Source: an uncultured Woeseiaceae bacterium
GTDB taxonomy: Bacteria; Pseudomonadota; Gammaproteobacteria; Steroidobacterales; Woeseiaceae
Reading direction: 5' to 3'
Length of the DNA stretch: 64,000 nt
Assembly: GCA_947259285.1 (NCBI GenBank)
Contig: CAMYMR010000002.1
Location: forward strand, 1 to 64,000
The position numbers and the translations under genes are program-made. The stretch's first letter is position 1. The number at the start of each line of letters is the position of its first letter. Positions 54,276-64,000 of this stretch are shown in pieces. A model generated the notes under the pieces. The model did not search any database. It was not told the DNA's origin and worked only from the letters and a program-made list of their open reading frames with translations.

Positions 54276-55360
54276 GCGCCGGACCGATTTTAGTGATGGC
54301 TGGCGGCACGGGCGGCCACGTCTATCCCGCGTTGGCGGTTGCACGCCTCTTGCAGGCCAGGTCGCAGGAAATCGTCTGGCTCGGTACCCACCGCGGCCTC
54401 GAATCTCGCGTCGTTCCGGCCGCCGGTATCGATATGGAATGGATCAGCGTAAAGGGACTGCGGCGCAAGGGCGCACTCGCACTGCTGATTGCTCCGTTTC
54501 AAATTGGCTGGGCGTTGTTGCAGTCGCTCGGCGTTATCTTTCGTCGCCGCCCCGCAGCGGTGCTCGGCATGGGTGGATTCGTTAGCGGTCCCGGCGGCGT
54601 TGCCGCCTGGCTGACACGGCGACCGCTCGTGATTCACGAGCAAAACGCCGCAGCGGGCCTGACCAACCGTCTTCTGGCGCGTCTTGCCCGGGTTGTGCTG
54701 CAAGCCTTCCCGGGCAGTTTTAATTCTGCAGCCGACGTTGAAACCGTTGGCAACCCGGTTCGGGGAGAAATCATGGCGGTTCCACGACCCGCCGACCGCT
54801 ACAACAATCGACAGGGCCCACTTCGACTCCTGGTGCTCGGTGGCAGCCAGGGCTCGCTCGCTCTCAACAGTGCGGTGCCCGCAGCCCTGGCGGAGCTGGA
54901 CCCCGAGTCCCGGCCTATCGTGCGACATCAGTGTGGCGAGCGGACGCTGGACGTGGCGCAGGCCGCCTATGCGAAGCATGGTGTTGACGCCGATCTGTTG
55001 CCCTTTATCGAGGACATGGCTGCGGTTTACGCCTGGGCCGACCTGGTGATCTGCCGCGCCGGGGCGCTAACGGTTGCCGAACTGTGCGCCGCCGGGCTAC
55101 CCGCCATTTTCGTGCCGTATCCGTCGGCTGTGGACGACCATCAGACCGCCAATGCCGGGCCGCTGGTCAGCGCGGGGGCTGCAACGATAATACAGGAGTC
55201 CGAGCTGACTCCGGAGCGCCTCGCTGGCGTGTTGCGTGACTGGCTTCTGTCACGCGACCGGCTGCGAGATCGCGCCGAAAAAGCACGTTCGCTTGCCGCC
55301 CCGAATGCCGTTCGTCGAATCGCCGAGCATTGTCTCGTGCAAGCGGGGGCAGCGCTATGA
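54272..55360 (+). CDS. murG: UDP-GlcNAc:undecaprenyl-PP-MurNAc-pentapeptide transferase
   Basis: VMAGGTGGHVYPALAVARLLQ; GGFVSGPGGVAAWL; HEQNAAAGLTNR. Confidence 0.97.
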   Translation: MSAGPILVMAGGTGGHVYPALAVARLLQARSQEIVWLGTHRGLESRVVPAAGIDMEWISVKGLRRKGALALLIAPFQIGWALLQSLGVIFRRRPAAVLGMGGFVSGPGGVAAWLTRRPLVIHEQNAAAGLTNRLLARLARVVLQAFPGSFNSAADVETVGNPVRGEIMAVPRPADRYNNRQGPLRLLVLGGSQGSLALNSAVPAALAELDPESRPIVRHQCGERTLDVAQAAYAKHGVDADLLPFIEDMAAVYAWADLVICRAGALTVAELCAAGLPAIFVPYPSAVDDHQTANAGPLVSAGAATIIQESELTPERLAGVLRDWLLSRDRLRDRAEKARSLAAPNAVRRIAEHCLVQAGAAL

Positions 55361-55403
55361 ACCACCGTAAGGCGCTGATGCGGCATGGTACCGGGAGAGC
55401 GGC

Positions 55404-56873
55404 ATGATCAACCGCATGCGTCGAATTCACTGCGTGCATTTCGTCGGCATCGGCGGCTCGGGAATGTCCGGAATTGCCGAGGTGATGTTGAGCCTGGGTT
55501 ACGCGGTACAAGGTTCGGATCTGAAGCGCAACAAACAGACACGGCGCCTTGAGAGTCAGGGTGCCACCATCTTCATCGGCCACGCTGCCGACAATATTCG
55601 CGATGCTGACGCTGTCGTCGTCTCCAGCGCGGTCGATGAAACCAATGCCGAAGTGGCTGCGGCAAGAGGACTGCGCATGCCCGTTGTCAGTCGCGCCGAA
55701 ATGCTGGCCGAGCTGATGCGCTTCAGGTACTCGATCGCGGTTGCAGGGACGCACGGCAAGACGACGACGACAAGTCTTGTCGCAAGCGTGTTGGCCGAAG
55801 GCGGACTCGATCCCACCTTCGTGATCGGCGGACGACTGAAAAGCGCGGATGCTAATGCCCGGCTCGGGCAGGGCGATTACCTCGTGGCGGAGGCCGATGA
55901 AAGTGACGCCTCCTTCGTGCACCTGAAGCCGATGCTGGCCATCGTTACCAATATCGATGCCGACCATATGTCGACCTACGATGGCGATATCGAAAAGCTT
56001 AAAAGCGGCTTCATCGAGTTCTTGCACAACCTGCCGTTCTACGGACTGGCCGTCGTATGTGTGGATGACGCCGGCGTGAATGACGTGCTCGGCGACATCG
56101 GTCGTTCCGTCACGACTTACGGTGTCAGTGAAAGCGCAGATATCAGGGCGGTGAACGTCAGGTTCGATGAAGCCCATACGGAGTTCGACGTCATCCGGCA
56201 AAGTCGTTCGACCGAGGTGGACCCTTCGCGCGGGGACACAGCTAACGGTATGTCCCCAGCCCTGCGAGTACGTCTGCAGTTGCCTGGCATGCACAACGTG
56301 CGCAATGCGCTCGCCGCGATTGCGGTGGCGGACGAGTTGCAGATTGGCGACGAAGCCCTTGTCAACGCCCTGGAAAGCTTCGAAGGCATCGACCGCCGCT
56401 TCCAGAGCTTTGGCGAATTGCGAACCACCGCAGGGAAAGTCCTGCTGGTCGACGATTACGGCCATCATCCGACCGAAATTGCCGCGACCTTAGCGGCCGC
56501 AAAGTCCGGTTGGCCCAAAAAACGCGTGGTGCTTGTCTTTCAACCGCATCGCTACACCCGCACGCGTGACCTGATGGACGATTTCGCGAACGTACTGTCA
56601 GAGGCGGACGTGCTGGTGCTACTCGACGTCTACGCGGCCGGCGAAGAGCCGATCGCCGGAGCCGATGGTCGGTCAATGGCGCGGGCGATACGGATGCGTG
56701 GCGCGGTCGAACCCGTTTTTGTCGAGTCGCTCGACGAACTGCAGCCGGTGTTGGAAGGCCTGCTTGCCGACGGTGATCTGTTGCTCACGATGGGTGCGGG
56801 AGATATCGGTGCCTATGCAGCAGGACTGCCCGAACTGCTGTCCAACGGTCCGCCCCTGAAGGTTCACTCATGA
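55404..56873 (+). CDS. murC: UDP-MurNAc:L-alanine ligase
   Basis: [47 protein letters not shown]; contains the local insert [20 protein letters not shown]. Confidence 0.96.
   Translation: MINRMRRIHCVHFVGIGGSGMSGIAEVMLSLGYAVQGSDLKRNKQTRRLESQGATIFIGHAADNIRDADAVVVSSAVDETNAEVAAARGLRMPVVSRAEMLAELMRFRYSIAVAGTHGKTTTTSLVASVLAEGGLDPTFVIGGRLKSADANARLGQGDYLVAEADESDASFVHLKPMLAIVTNIDADHMSTYDGDIEKLKSGFIEFLHNLPFYGLAVVCVDDAGVNDVLGDIGRSVTTYGVSESADIRAVNVRFDEAHTEFDVIRQSRSTEVDPSRGDTANGMSPALRVRLQLPGMHNVRNALAAIAVADELQIGDEALVNALESFEGIDRRFQSFGELRTTAGKVLLVDDYGHHPTEIAATLAAAKSGWPKKRVVLVFQPHRYTRTRDLMDDFANVLSEADVLVLLDVYAAGEEPIAGADGRSMARAIRMRGAVEPVFVESLDELQPVLEGLLADGDLLLTMGAGDIGAYAAGLPELLSNGPPLKVHS
56232..56257. repeat. 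Small palindrome inside the murC coding sequence
   Basis: GGGGACA-cagctaacggta-TGTCCCC; translated in frame as part of [11 protein letters not shown]. Confidence 0.7.
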
Positions 56874-57769
56874 TGACGGTGGCGAAAGATCTCAAGGTGC
56901 AGGGCGACATCCGCTTCAACGAGCCGATGAGCCGTCACACGTCGTGGCGTGTCGGTGGGCCGGCGGAAATATTCTTCGTCCCGTCCAGTATCGATGACCT
57001 CGCGTCCTTTCTGGCAGAGCTCGATGCGGACACGCCATTGTTCTGGCATGGCGTCGGCAGCAATTTGCTGGTGCGCGACGCGGGGCTCCCGGGCGTCGTT
57101 ATTTCAGCAAGCAAAATGCTGAAGCACATCGAACGCGTCGGCGATCGTCAGGTCAGAGCGGGCGCCGGCGTGCCGTGCACCTCGCTTGCGCGCCAATGCG
57201 TGCGCTGGCAACTCGGACCATCCGAGTTCTTCGCCGGCATACCCGGAACGGTCGGCGGCGCGCTGGCGATGAATGCCGGGGCACACGGTGGTGAGACCTG
57301 GGAGCGCGTTGCCAGCGTGCAGACAATCGATCGCAGCGGCGTCGTGAGGCAACGCGGCCCGGACGACTATACGGTCGGATACCGCAGCGTCGTGGGGCCC
57401 GCAAACGAGTGGTTCCTGGAAGCCGTTTTCGAGTTCGACCCGGCTATCAAGCCCAGCGTCCAGACGATGAAGTCGATGCTCGATCGTCGCAAAGAAACCC
57501 AGCCTCTGGGATTACCCAGCTGCGGCTCGGTGTTTCGCAATCCGCCAGGCGATTACTCGGCAAGGCTCATCGAGACGGCCGGCCTGAAAGGCTATCGCAT
57601 CGGGGGCGCGGAAGTTTCAACGAAGCACGCCAATTTCATTATCAACCGCGACGACGCAACCGCCAGCGATATCGAGGAATTGATCGAGCATGTCCGTAAG
57701 GCCGTGCTCGAAGCTCATGGCGTAGATCTGAAGCACGAAGTCCGCATCGTCGGTGAGGCGCCGTCATGA
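56870..57769 (+). CDS. murB: UDP-N-acetylenolpyruvoylglucosamine reductase
   Basis: [63 protein letters not shown]. Confidence 0.97.
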   Translation: MMTVAKDLKVQGDIRFNEPMSRHTSWRVGGPAEIFFVPSSIDDLASFLAELDADTPLFWHGVGSNLLVRDAGLPGVVISASKMLKHIERVGDRQVRAGAGVPCTSLARQCVRWQLGPSEFFAGIPGTVGGALAMNAGAHGGETWERVASVQTIDRSGVVRQRGPDDYTVGYRSVVGPANEWFLEAVFEFDPAIKPSVQTMKSMLDRRKETQPLGLPSCGSVFRNPPGDYSARLIETAGLKGYRIGGAEVSTKHANFIINRDDATASDIEELIEHVRKAVLEAHGVDLKHEVRIVGEAPS

Positions 57770-58767
57770 CTCACTCTGCCGCAATGCTGGATCAACGACG
57801 CGTCGTATCCGATGCCGGCGATTTTGGTCGGGTAGCGGTGATGCTGGGCGGGCGCTCGAGCGAGCGGGAAGTATCGCTGGACACGGGCACGGCCGTCCTC
57901 AACGCATTGCGCGCGCGTGGCGTCGATGCGCACGCATGGGACCCGGCGGAAAAGACCTTGTCGCAGTTTGCAACCGCGGGATTCGATCGCGCATGGATAG
58001 CCCTTCACGGCCCGGGTGGCGAGGACGGTGCGCTGCAAGGGGCACTTCAGTGGCTCGATATGCCGTACACCGGGAGCGGCGTAATGGCGTCGGCGCTGGC
58101 CATGGACAAGGTGCGCAGCAAGCACCTGTTTCGTGCTCGTGACATACCGACGCCGGATTACGCGGTGGTCCGTTCGCACGCGGACGCGTCGGTTGCGGCG
58201 GAGCAGCTTGGTTTGCCACTCATCGTCAAGCCGTCAGGGCAGGGCTCCAGTGTCGGGATGTCAAAAGTACTCGAGCGCGCCGATCTCGAGGAAGCCTTGG
58301 ATACAGCGCTGCAGTACGACGCTACCGTTTTGCTCGAACAATGCATAAGGGGCGACGAGCTCACCGTAGCCGTATTGCAGGGCAGCGCATTGCCGAGCAT
58401 TCGCATCGTTACGCCACGGGTTTTTTATGACTACCGCGCGAAATACGAATCAGACCGGACCGAGTACATCTGTCCCGGGGCCTCCAGCGATTCGCAAGAA
58501 CGGCTGTGTGCCGATCTCGCGATTAAGGCATTCGAGGAACTCGGTTGCACAGGCTGGGGCCGCGTCGATTTCATGGCGGACGACGAAGGTCAACCGCTAG
58601 TCCTCGAAGTCAACACGGTACCGGGTATGACCAGCCACAGCCTTGTGCCGATGGCCGCGAAGCAGGCGGGAATCGATTTCGAGACGCTTTGCTGGCGGAT
58701 TCTGGAAACCAGTTTCAAGGCAGATCAAGCAGACAACGTCATCGAGGTGGCAGCACATGGCGCGTAA
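57766..58767 (+). CDS. ddlB: D-alanine:D-alanine ligase
   Basis: VAVMLGGRSSEREVSLDTG; EVNTVPGMTSHSLVPMAAKQAG. Confidence 0.97.
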   Translation: MTHSAAMLDQRRVVSDAGDFGRVAVMLGGRSSEREVSLDTGTAVLNALRARGVDAHAWDPAEKTLSQFATAGFDRAWIALHGPGGEDGALQGALQWLDMPYTGSGVMASALAMDKVRSKHLFRARDIPTPDYAVVRSHADASVAAEQLGLPLIVKPSGQGSSVGMSKVLERADLEEALDTALQYDATVLLEQCIRGDELTVAVLQGSALPSIRIVTPRVFYDYRAKYESDRTEYICPGASSDSQERLCADLAIKAFEELGCTGWGRVDFMADDEGQPLVLEVNTVPGMTSHSLVPMAAKQAGIDFETLCWRILETSFKADQADNVIEVAAHGA

Positions 58768-59569
58768 ACAGGCCAGGCGTCGCAAGTCGAAGCCTGCGCA
58801 GCAAATAAAGATGCCAAGCGTTCGCATCGGTCGTGTCGTCAAACCGCTATTCGCGATTGGCATCGTGTTCGCGACGTACGAACTTAGCCTGACGATGCTG
58901 GATCGCACGATCTCATCGATCGAGATCAACGGCCCGTTTCAACGAGTTTCGGCGCTGCAAATTGAAGAAGCGATCAGCGACGAAATCGACGCCGGTTTTG
59001 TTGGCGCGGATCTCGATCGAATCCAGGAGCGCATTGTGGCGTTGCCATGGATCGATCAGGCGCGGGTTGCTCGCCGCTGGCCGAGCCGGCTTGCGATAAC
59101 GGTCACTGAACAGGTCCCGGCAGCCGTCTGGGGCGAGAGCGGCTTGTTGAACACGCGCGGCGAACTCTTCGTTGCAGAGTCCCGACATCCTCCGGCGGAA
59201 TTGCCGCGTCTTAGCGGGCCCGACGAGCGGTGTGCCGAGGTTGCAAAACGCTACCTGAAGGTGCGCGACAAACTGATACCCATCGGTCTCGACTTACAAA
59301 GTGTGCATCTCGATGCGCGAGGCTCCTGGGACATGACCCTGCAAAACGGTGTTCAGGTGAGGCTGGGTCGGCGCGACGTCGCCGACCGCACGACCCTGTT
59401 TCTGAATGTCGTCACCGACATCATTACGAGTCGAGCCAAAGAGATCGATTATATCGATATGCGTTACAGCAACGGTTTCACGATCGGCTGGAATGGCGAT
59501 GCAGCTGCGCCGATCGAGGATCCGGGGCAGAGCGAGCGCGAGATGCTGGCAGCAAGGGGCGCTAACTGA
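58757..59569 (+). CDS. ftsQ: Cell division protein FtsQ
   Basis: Start at ATG 58757 (MARKQARRRKSKPAQQIK...); POTRA-like IEINGPFQRVSALQIEEAI; WPSRLAITVTEQVPAAVWGESGLLNTRGELF. Confidence 0.93.
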   Translation: MARKQARRRKSKPAQQIKMPSVRIGRVVKPLFAIGIVFATYELSLTMLDRTISSIEINGPFQRVSALQIEEAISDEIDAGFVGADLDRIQERIVALPWIDQARVARRWPSRLAITVTEQVPAAVWGESGLLNTRGELFVAESRHPPAELPRLSGPDERCAEVAKRYLKVRDKLIPIGLDLQSVHLDARGSWDMTLQNGVQVRLGRRDVADRTTLFLNVVTDIITSRAKEIDYIDMRYSNGFTIGWNGDAAAPIEDPGQSEREMLAARGAN

Positions 59570-60808
59570 ATGTCAAAGCGTCCGGACATGAACCTTATTG
59601 TCGGACTCGACGTTGGCACGTCGAAGGTCGTGGCCATTGTTGGTGAATTCAATGACGACGGCAACATCGAGGTCGTGGGTATCGGCTCGCACCCCTCGCG
59701 CGGTCTGAAAAAGGGCGTAGTCGTCAACATCGAGTCGACGGTGCACTCGATTCAGCGTGCCGTCGAAGAAGCGGAGTTAATGGCGGGTTGCGATATTCAC
59801 TCGGTGTACACCGGGATCGCCGGCAGCCACGTACGCAGTCTGAACTCTCACGGCATCGTCGCGATTCGCGATAAAGAGGTGAGTGCAGGGGACGTAGACA
59901 GAGTGATCGATGCGGCACGCGCGGTAGCGATACCCGCCGATCAAAAGATTCTGCACATACTGCCGCAGGAATTTGTCATCGACAATCAGGAAGGCATTCG
60001 CGAACCGATCGGCATGTCAGGCGTCCGGCTCGAAGCGAAAGTGCACATGGTGACCGGTGCGGAAAGCGCCGCGCAGAATATCGTGAAGTGTGTGCAACGC
60101 TGCGGCCTGGAGGTCGACGACATCGTGCTGGAGCAACTTGCTTCGAGCTATGCGGTGCTGACCGACGATGAAAAGGAACTCGGTTCGTGCCTGGTCGATA
60201 TCGGCGGCGGCACTACCGACATAGCGGTGTTCCTCGGAGGCGCTATCCAGCACACGGCCGTTATTCCGATTGCTGGCGACCAGGTGACCAATGACATTGC
60301 GGTGTCGATGCGGACGCCGACGCAATATGCCGAGGAAATAAAGATCAAGTATGCCTGCGCGCTATCGCAGCTCGCGAATCCCGACGAGACGATCGAAGTA
60401 CCGAGCGTTGGTGACCGGCCGCCTCGACGGCTCGCTCGTCAAACGCTCGCCGAAATTGTCGAGCCGCGGTACGAGGAGCTGTTTGGCCTGGTTCGGGACG
60501 AACTACGACGCAGTGGTTTCGAAGAGTTGATCGCTGCAGGCATCGTAATTACGGGTGGCAGCGCCAAGATGGAAGGCGCCGTCGAGTTGGCCGAAGAGGT
60601 GTTTCACATACCGGTGCGGCTCGGTTCGCCGCAGTACGTCGAAGGCCTGATGGAAGTCATTCGCAATCCAATTCACGCAACGGGCGTTGGCTTGCTGCTG
60701 TACGGAAATGAAAATTTGTCGCGACGTGATCGGCGCAGCACGCCGATCGGCGGCAATCTGGGTGAGGTTTGGGAACGCATGAAGTCGTGGTTCCAGGGCC
60801 ATTTTTAA
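59570..60808 (+). CDS. ftsA: Cell division protein FtsA
   Basis: IVGLDVGTSKVVAIVGEF; VDIGGGTTDIAVF; GIVITGGSAKMEG. Confidence 0.97.
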   Translation: MSKRPDMNLIVGLDVGTSKVVAIVGEFNDDGNIEVVGIGSHPSRGLKKGVVVNIESTVHSIQRAVEEAELMAGCDIHSVYTGIAGSHVRSLNSHGIVAIRDKEVSAGDVDRVIDAARAVAIPADQKILHILPQEFVIDNQEGIREPIGMSGVRLEAKVHMVTGAESAAQNIVKCVQRCGLEVDDIVLEQLASSYAVLTDDEKELGSCLVDIGGGTTDIAVFLGGAIQHTAVIPIAGDQVTNDIAVSMRTPTQYAEEIKIKYACALSQLANPDETIEVPSVGDRPPRRLARQTLAEIVEPRYEELFGLVRDELRRSGFEELIAAGIVITGGSAKMEGAVELAEEVFHIPVRLGSPQYVEGLMEVIRNPIHATGVGLLLYGNENLSRRDRRSTPIGGNLGEVWERMKSWFQGHF

Positions 60809-60865
60809 TAGAACGGGGTTTGGTGAGTACCCCACAGGGAAAGTAAACAAGCGGAGGAAGACTTA

Positions 60866-62008
60866 ATGTTTGAATTAATGGATGCGCACAGTTCGACGGC
60901 GGTCATCAAGGTCATCGGTGTCGGTGGCGGCGGCGGTAACGCTGTCTCGCATATGGTGGATACCGGGATCGAAGGCGTCGATTTCATCTGTGCAAACACG
61001 GATTCGCAAGCTTTGAAAGGATCGCGCGTGCGAACATCGTTGCAGATCGGCTGCAACATCACGAAGGGCCTGGGTGCGGGTTCGGATCCGGATATCGGTC
61101 GTCAGGCCGCGATGGAGGATCGTGACCGCATCGTCGAAGTCATCGAGGGTGCGGACATGCTGTTCATCACGGCAGGAATGGGCGGTGGCACCGGCACGGG
61201 TGCCGCGCCGATCGTCGCGCAGGTTGCAAAAGAGCTCGGCATCCTCACGGTAGCCGTGGTGACCAAGCCGTTCATCATGGAGGGTGGCAAGCGAATGCAG
61301 ATTGCCGAGCATGGAATCGGTGAATTGGGCAAGCATGTCGATTCGCTGATTACGATTCCTAACGAGAAGCTGCTGACCGTACTTGGTGGCGATACCACGC
61401 TGCTGGATGCTTTTCGGTCGGCGAACCAGGTCCTGCAGGGGGCGGTACAGGGTATCGCAGAACTCATCACCAGGCCGGGTCTGATCAACGTCGATTTCGC
61501 AGATGTTCGCACCGTTATGGCCGAGATGGGCATGGCGATGATGGGCTCCGGTCTTTCGTCCGGTGAAGACCGTGCGCGAGAGGCTGCCGAAGCCGCTATT
61601 TCGAGCCCGCTGCTTGAAGATATCAACCTCGCGGGCGCCAACGGCATTCTCGTAAACGTAACCGCAGGTACGGACCTGTCGATTGGCGAGTTCCAGGAAG
61701 TCGGCGTAACAATCAAGGAATTCTCGTCGGAGGACGCGACTGTCGTTGTTGGTACCGTAATCGACCCCGAAATGACGGACAGAATACGCGTCACGGTGGT
61801 GGCGACGGGTCTCGGCCAGCAGGCGAAGAATGCAGAGTCGCCGATGCGAATCGTGCGTCGGTCAGCCTCACAGGCAGAGCCCAACTACCAGACACTCGAC
61901 AAGCCGACGGTGCAGCGCAAGCGCGCCGTAGGCGATGGCCTCGAGTCTGCGGGGATGCAGGAAGACTTACTGGATATCCCGGCCTTCCTTCGGCGTCAGG
62001 CTGACTAG
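60866..62008 (+). CDS. ftsZ: Cell division protein FtsZ
   Basis: [23 protein letters not shown]; conserved C-terminal peptide [11 protein letters not shown]. Confidence 0.98.
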   Translation: MFELMDAHSSTAVIKVIGVGGGGGNAVSHMVDTGIEGVDFICANTDSQALKGSRVRTSLQIGCNITKGLGAGSDPDIGRQAAMEDRDRIVEVIEGADMLFITAGMGGGTGTGAAPIVAQVAKELGILTVAVVTKPFIMEGGKRMQIAEHGIGELGKHVDSLITIPNEKLLTVLGGDTTLLDAFRSANQVLQGAVQGIAELITRPGLINVDFADVRTVMAEMGMAMMGSGLSSGEDRAREAAEAAISSPLLEDINLAGANGILVNVTAGTDLSIGEFQEVGVTIKEFSSEDATVVVGTVIDPEMTDRIRVTVVATGLGQQAKNAESPMRIVRRSASQAEPNYQTLDKPTVQRKRAVGDGLESAGMQEDLLDIPAFLRRQAD

Positions 62009-62064
62009 GGAAGCGGGTTCGACCCGCTGGTGCTACTCACTCACCATCGGGGATTTTCCTCCGC

Positions 62065-62100
62065 CGCGCCGGTCCGGTGCTTACCGGGCCGGCGCGTTTT
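62065..62100 (+). terminator. Strong intrinsic terminator after ftsZ
   Basis: CGCGCCGGtCCGGT-gctt-ACCGGgCCGGCGCG followed by TTTT. Confidence 0.9.
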
Positions 62101-62201
62101 GAATTCACGAACTGCCAACTTGAACTATTGCTATCAGGAAACTCCATAAGGCACTGAATTATTGAAGAGTTTTTGCTGCATGTGATAGTCTTGCCGCCAC
62201 C

Positions 62202-63110
62202 ATGCTTCGACAACGCACCTTGAAAACCACGATTCGCGCGACCGGCGTTGGCCTGCATACAGGCGAAAAGGTCTATATGACCCTGCGTCCCTCGGCCGAG
62301 AACTCGGGAATAACGTTTCGTCGCATTGACCTCGATCAGCCTGTCGATGTACCGGCCGACCCGCGCCTTGTCGGGGAGACCATGCTTGGTACGACCTTGA
62401 TCAAAGACGGCGTCAAGGTGGCGACCGTCGAGCACCTGATGTCCGCCCTCGCTGGGCTGGGAATCGACAACCTTTACGTCGATCTGTCCGCGCCGGAAGT
62501 GCCGATTATGGACGGCAGTGCCGGGCCATTCGTGTTTTTGCTGCAGTCTGCCGGTATCGAGGAGCAGAATGCGCCAAAGAAGTTTATTCGCATCAGGAAG
62601 AAGATTCGGGTCGAGGATGGCGACAAGTGGGCGGAACTCGTTCCTTTCAACGGGTTCAAGGTCAACTTCGAAGTCTATTTCAATCATCCGGTCTTCAATA
62701 AGCTGTCGCAAGGCGCAACGATCGACTTCTCATCGACCTCTTTCCTTAAAGAAGTTAGCCGCGCGCGTACGTTTTGTTTCCTGCGCGACGTCGAAGCCCT
62801 GCGGGAACGCAACCTGACGCTCGGCGGCAGCATGGACAATGCGATTGTTCTTGATGACTATCGAATACTGAATGAGGATGGCCTGCGCTACGCCAACGAA
62901 TTTGTTATTCATAAGATTCTTGATGCGATCGGCGACGTCTACTTACTCGGACACGGGCTTATTGGCGAACTGCGCGCTTACAAATCAGGACACGATCTGA
63001 ACAACCAGCTGCTGCGTGCGTTGCTCAGCGACAAGTCGACCTATGAAGAAGTGACCTTCGCGGATCCGACCAAAGCCCCGATCTCTTACGCGACGCCTTC
63101 TTACGCCTAA
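62202..63110 (+). CDS. lpxC: UDP-3-O-acyl-N-acetylglucosamine deacetylase
   Basis: [31 protein letters not shown]-type start; [35 protein letters not shown]. Confidence 0.98.
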   Translation: MLRQRTLKTTIRATGVGLHTGEKVYMTLRPSAENSGITFRRIDLDQPVDVPADPRLVGETMLGTTLIKDGVKVATVEHLMSALAGLGIDNLYVDLSAPEVPIMDGSAGPFVFLLQSAGIEEQNAPKKFIRIRKKIRVEDGDKWAELVPFNGFKVNFEVYFNHPVFNKLSQGATIDFSSTSFLKEVSRARTFCFLRDVEALRERNLTLGGSMDNAIVLDDYRILNEDGLRYANEFVIHKILDAIGDVYLLGHGLIGELRAYKSGHDLNNQLLRALLSDKSTYEEVTFADPTKAPISYATPSYA

Positions 63111-63269
63111 TAAACAAACCCTCGATTACTTTCTATTTGGGTCGCGGCGTCAATCGCCGGGATCTCCGTTGGAGAGCGGCCCAGGCCCGATTGCAATCGC
63201 GGTACGATGCCGCTCCTGCGTCGATGCGCATGCCCGCACTCACCGCCGCCGCTCGATCAAGTGACACGG

Positions 63270-63403
63270 GGGCTTCGGATTCGCAGTTTCAGGAGCGTCG
63301 TGCGAAGCGCAGCGATGCAGGACGCTTAAGCAAGTGGAGCCCGATGCGAGCGAGGCAGGAAGCCGAGCGAGCTTAAGTGCGAGAAACTCCGCAATCGGAG
63401 TCC
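63270..63403. repeat. Imperfect long inverted repeat between lpxC and the dciA-like gene
   Basis: GGGCTTCGGATTCGCAGTTTC (63270-63290) and GAAACTCCGCAATCGGAGTCC (63383-63403), about 80% complementary; inner GCTTAAGC and GCTTAAGT. Confidence 0.55.
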
Positions 63404-63429
63404 GCCTTCCGAAGGCAACCGGCAGTTGC

Positions 63430-63729
63430 TCAGCTCTGGCTGACACGCACTCGGCAGACGTGCGCCTCGACGCCTGACGCACGGGCCGCTTTGAGCAGCG
63501 CTTCGGTTTCATAACGAAGCCGGCTTGCCCAGGCCGGTGTCGCAGCAATCACGACGAGCTCGCCACTTTCCCGCACATTTGCGGCAACGATGCCCTGCGC
63601 CTCGTCCGGCGGCAAAGCGCGAGCCAATACCTCTGTGAGCTCGCCCATCTCGCGGGCGCGTCGAACTATGTCACCTAAATCCCCGTCATTACAGGGGTTT
63701 AGTAGATTTCCGAGCTGTTTTGTGGTCAT
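63430..63729 (-). CDS. DUF721/DciA-like protein
   Basis: 99 aa; GELVVIAATPAWASRLRYETEALLKAA, typical DUF721/DciA core; lies next to lpxC. Confidence 0.75.
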   Translation of the reverse strand: MTTKQLGNLLNPCNDGDLGDIVRRAREMGELTEVLARALPPDEAQGIVAANVRESGELVVIAATPAWASRLRYETEALLKAARASGVEAHVCRVRVSQS

Positions 63730-63799
63730 AAAAAATGTGACGTATTTAGCGCTTTTTCGTCAACCGAAGTGACTCGAGTCACCGTTCAGCGCGCCAACC

Positions 63800-63828
63800 T
63801 TGTAATAAAAACCATCATTATGCATATT
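63800..63828 (+). promoter_or_regulatory. Predicted sigma70 promoter of the riboswitch transcript
   Basis: TTGTAA (63800-63805), exactly 17 nt, CATATT (63823-63828), just upstream of the aptamer. Confidence 0.55.
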
Positions 63829-63836
63829 GCTGCATA

Positions 63837-63925
63837 CGAGAAGGGCAAACCCGCTGAAAAGCGGCGTCGCAAATCCACCGGTCTAAGGGATTCACTCCTA
63901 CGGCAGCGGGGCTACCGAAGTGAGA
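63837..63925 (+). ncRNA. Cyclic di-GMP-I (GEMM-I) riboswitch aptamer
   Basis: AAGGGCAAACCCGCTGAAAAGCGGCGTCGCAAATCCACCGGTCTAAGGGATTCACTCCTACGGCAGCGGGGCTACCG matches the GEMM-I pattern (AGGGCAAACC, GAAA-tetraloop stem, CGCAAA-CC-CCGG-CTAA, GGCAGC, GGGGCTACCG). Confidence 0.92.
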
Positions 63926-64000
63926 AGGTACAGCAAGTCGATAATAACGCGAATAAGCGGTTGCAGGGGGCCTGCCCGCAATTGCGCAACTTGGCTGACA

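Noticed and set aside
55167-56468. 433-aa ORF antisense to murG/murC
   Set aside because: Shadow ORF of GC-rich codon usage; no recognisable domain, and it runs opposite strongly supported murC.
63137-63376. 79-aa ORF after lpxC
   Set aside because: Low-complexity Arg/Ala-rich translation overlapping inverted repeats; no RBS or family evidence.

Overview
The window is a gene-dense, GC-rich chromosomal backbone segment from a gammaproteobacterium. Lineage is inferred from gene order and protein character only. About 60 protein genes are supported: rnd, mpl, hemL, ahcY-metK, tkt-gap-pgk, a PhoX-like gene, pyk, a MoxR/CoxE-VWA pair, mgtE-rapZ-ptsN-hpf-rpoN-lptBAC-kdsC-kdsD, ibaG-murA, a DegS-like protease, petABC-sspAB, a DiaA/GmhA-like gene, yraN, lpoA, rsmI, the RNase P RNA gene, the complete dcw cluster (mraZ to ftsZ), lpxC and a dciA-like gene. 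No CRISPR array, prophage, defence island or transposase is visible. The signals most worth following lie outside the obvious coding layer: (1) a GEMM-I-type c-di-GMP riboswitch aptamer with its own promoter at the right edge; (2) an inverted REP doublet between the patatin gene and mgtE whose symmetrical arms carry both stop codons; (3) a 20-bp perfect hairpin with nested direct repeats just before rnpB, sharing an 11-mer with the hemL/LON-gene junction; (4) a palindrome that appears inserted in frame in murC; (5) two strong palindromes beside a lone phoX-like gene that splits pgk from pyk; (6) a palindrome between the divergent metK and tkt starts; (7) MraZ-type 10-bp phased repeats in front of mraZ. 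I found no convincing wholly new multi-gene system.
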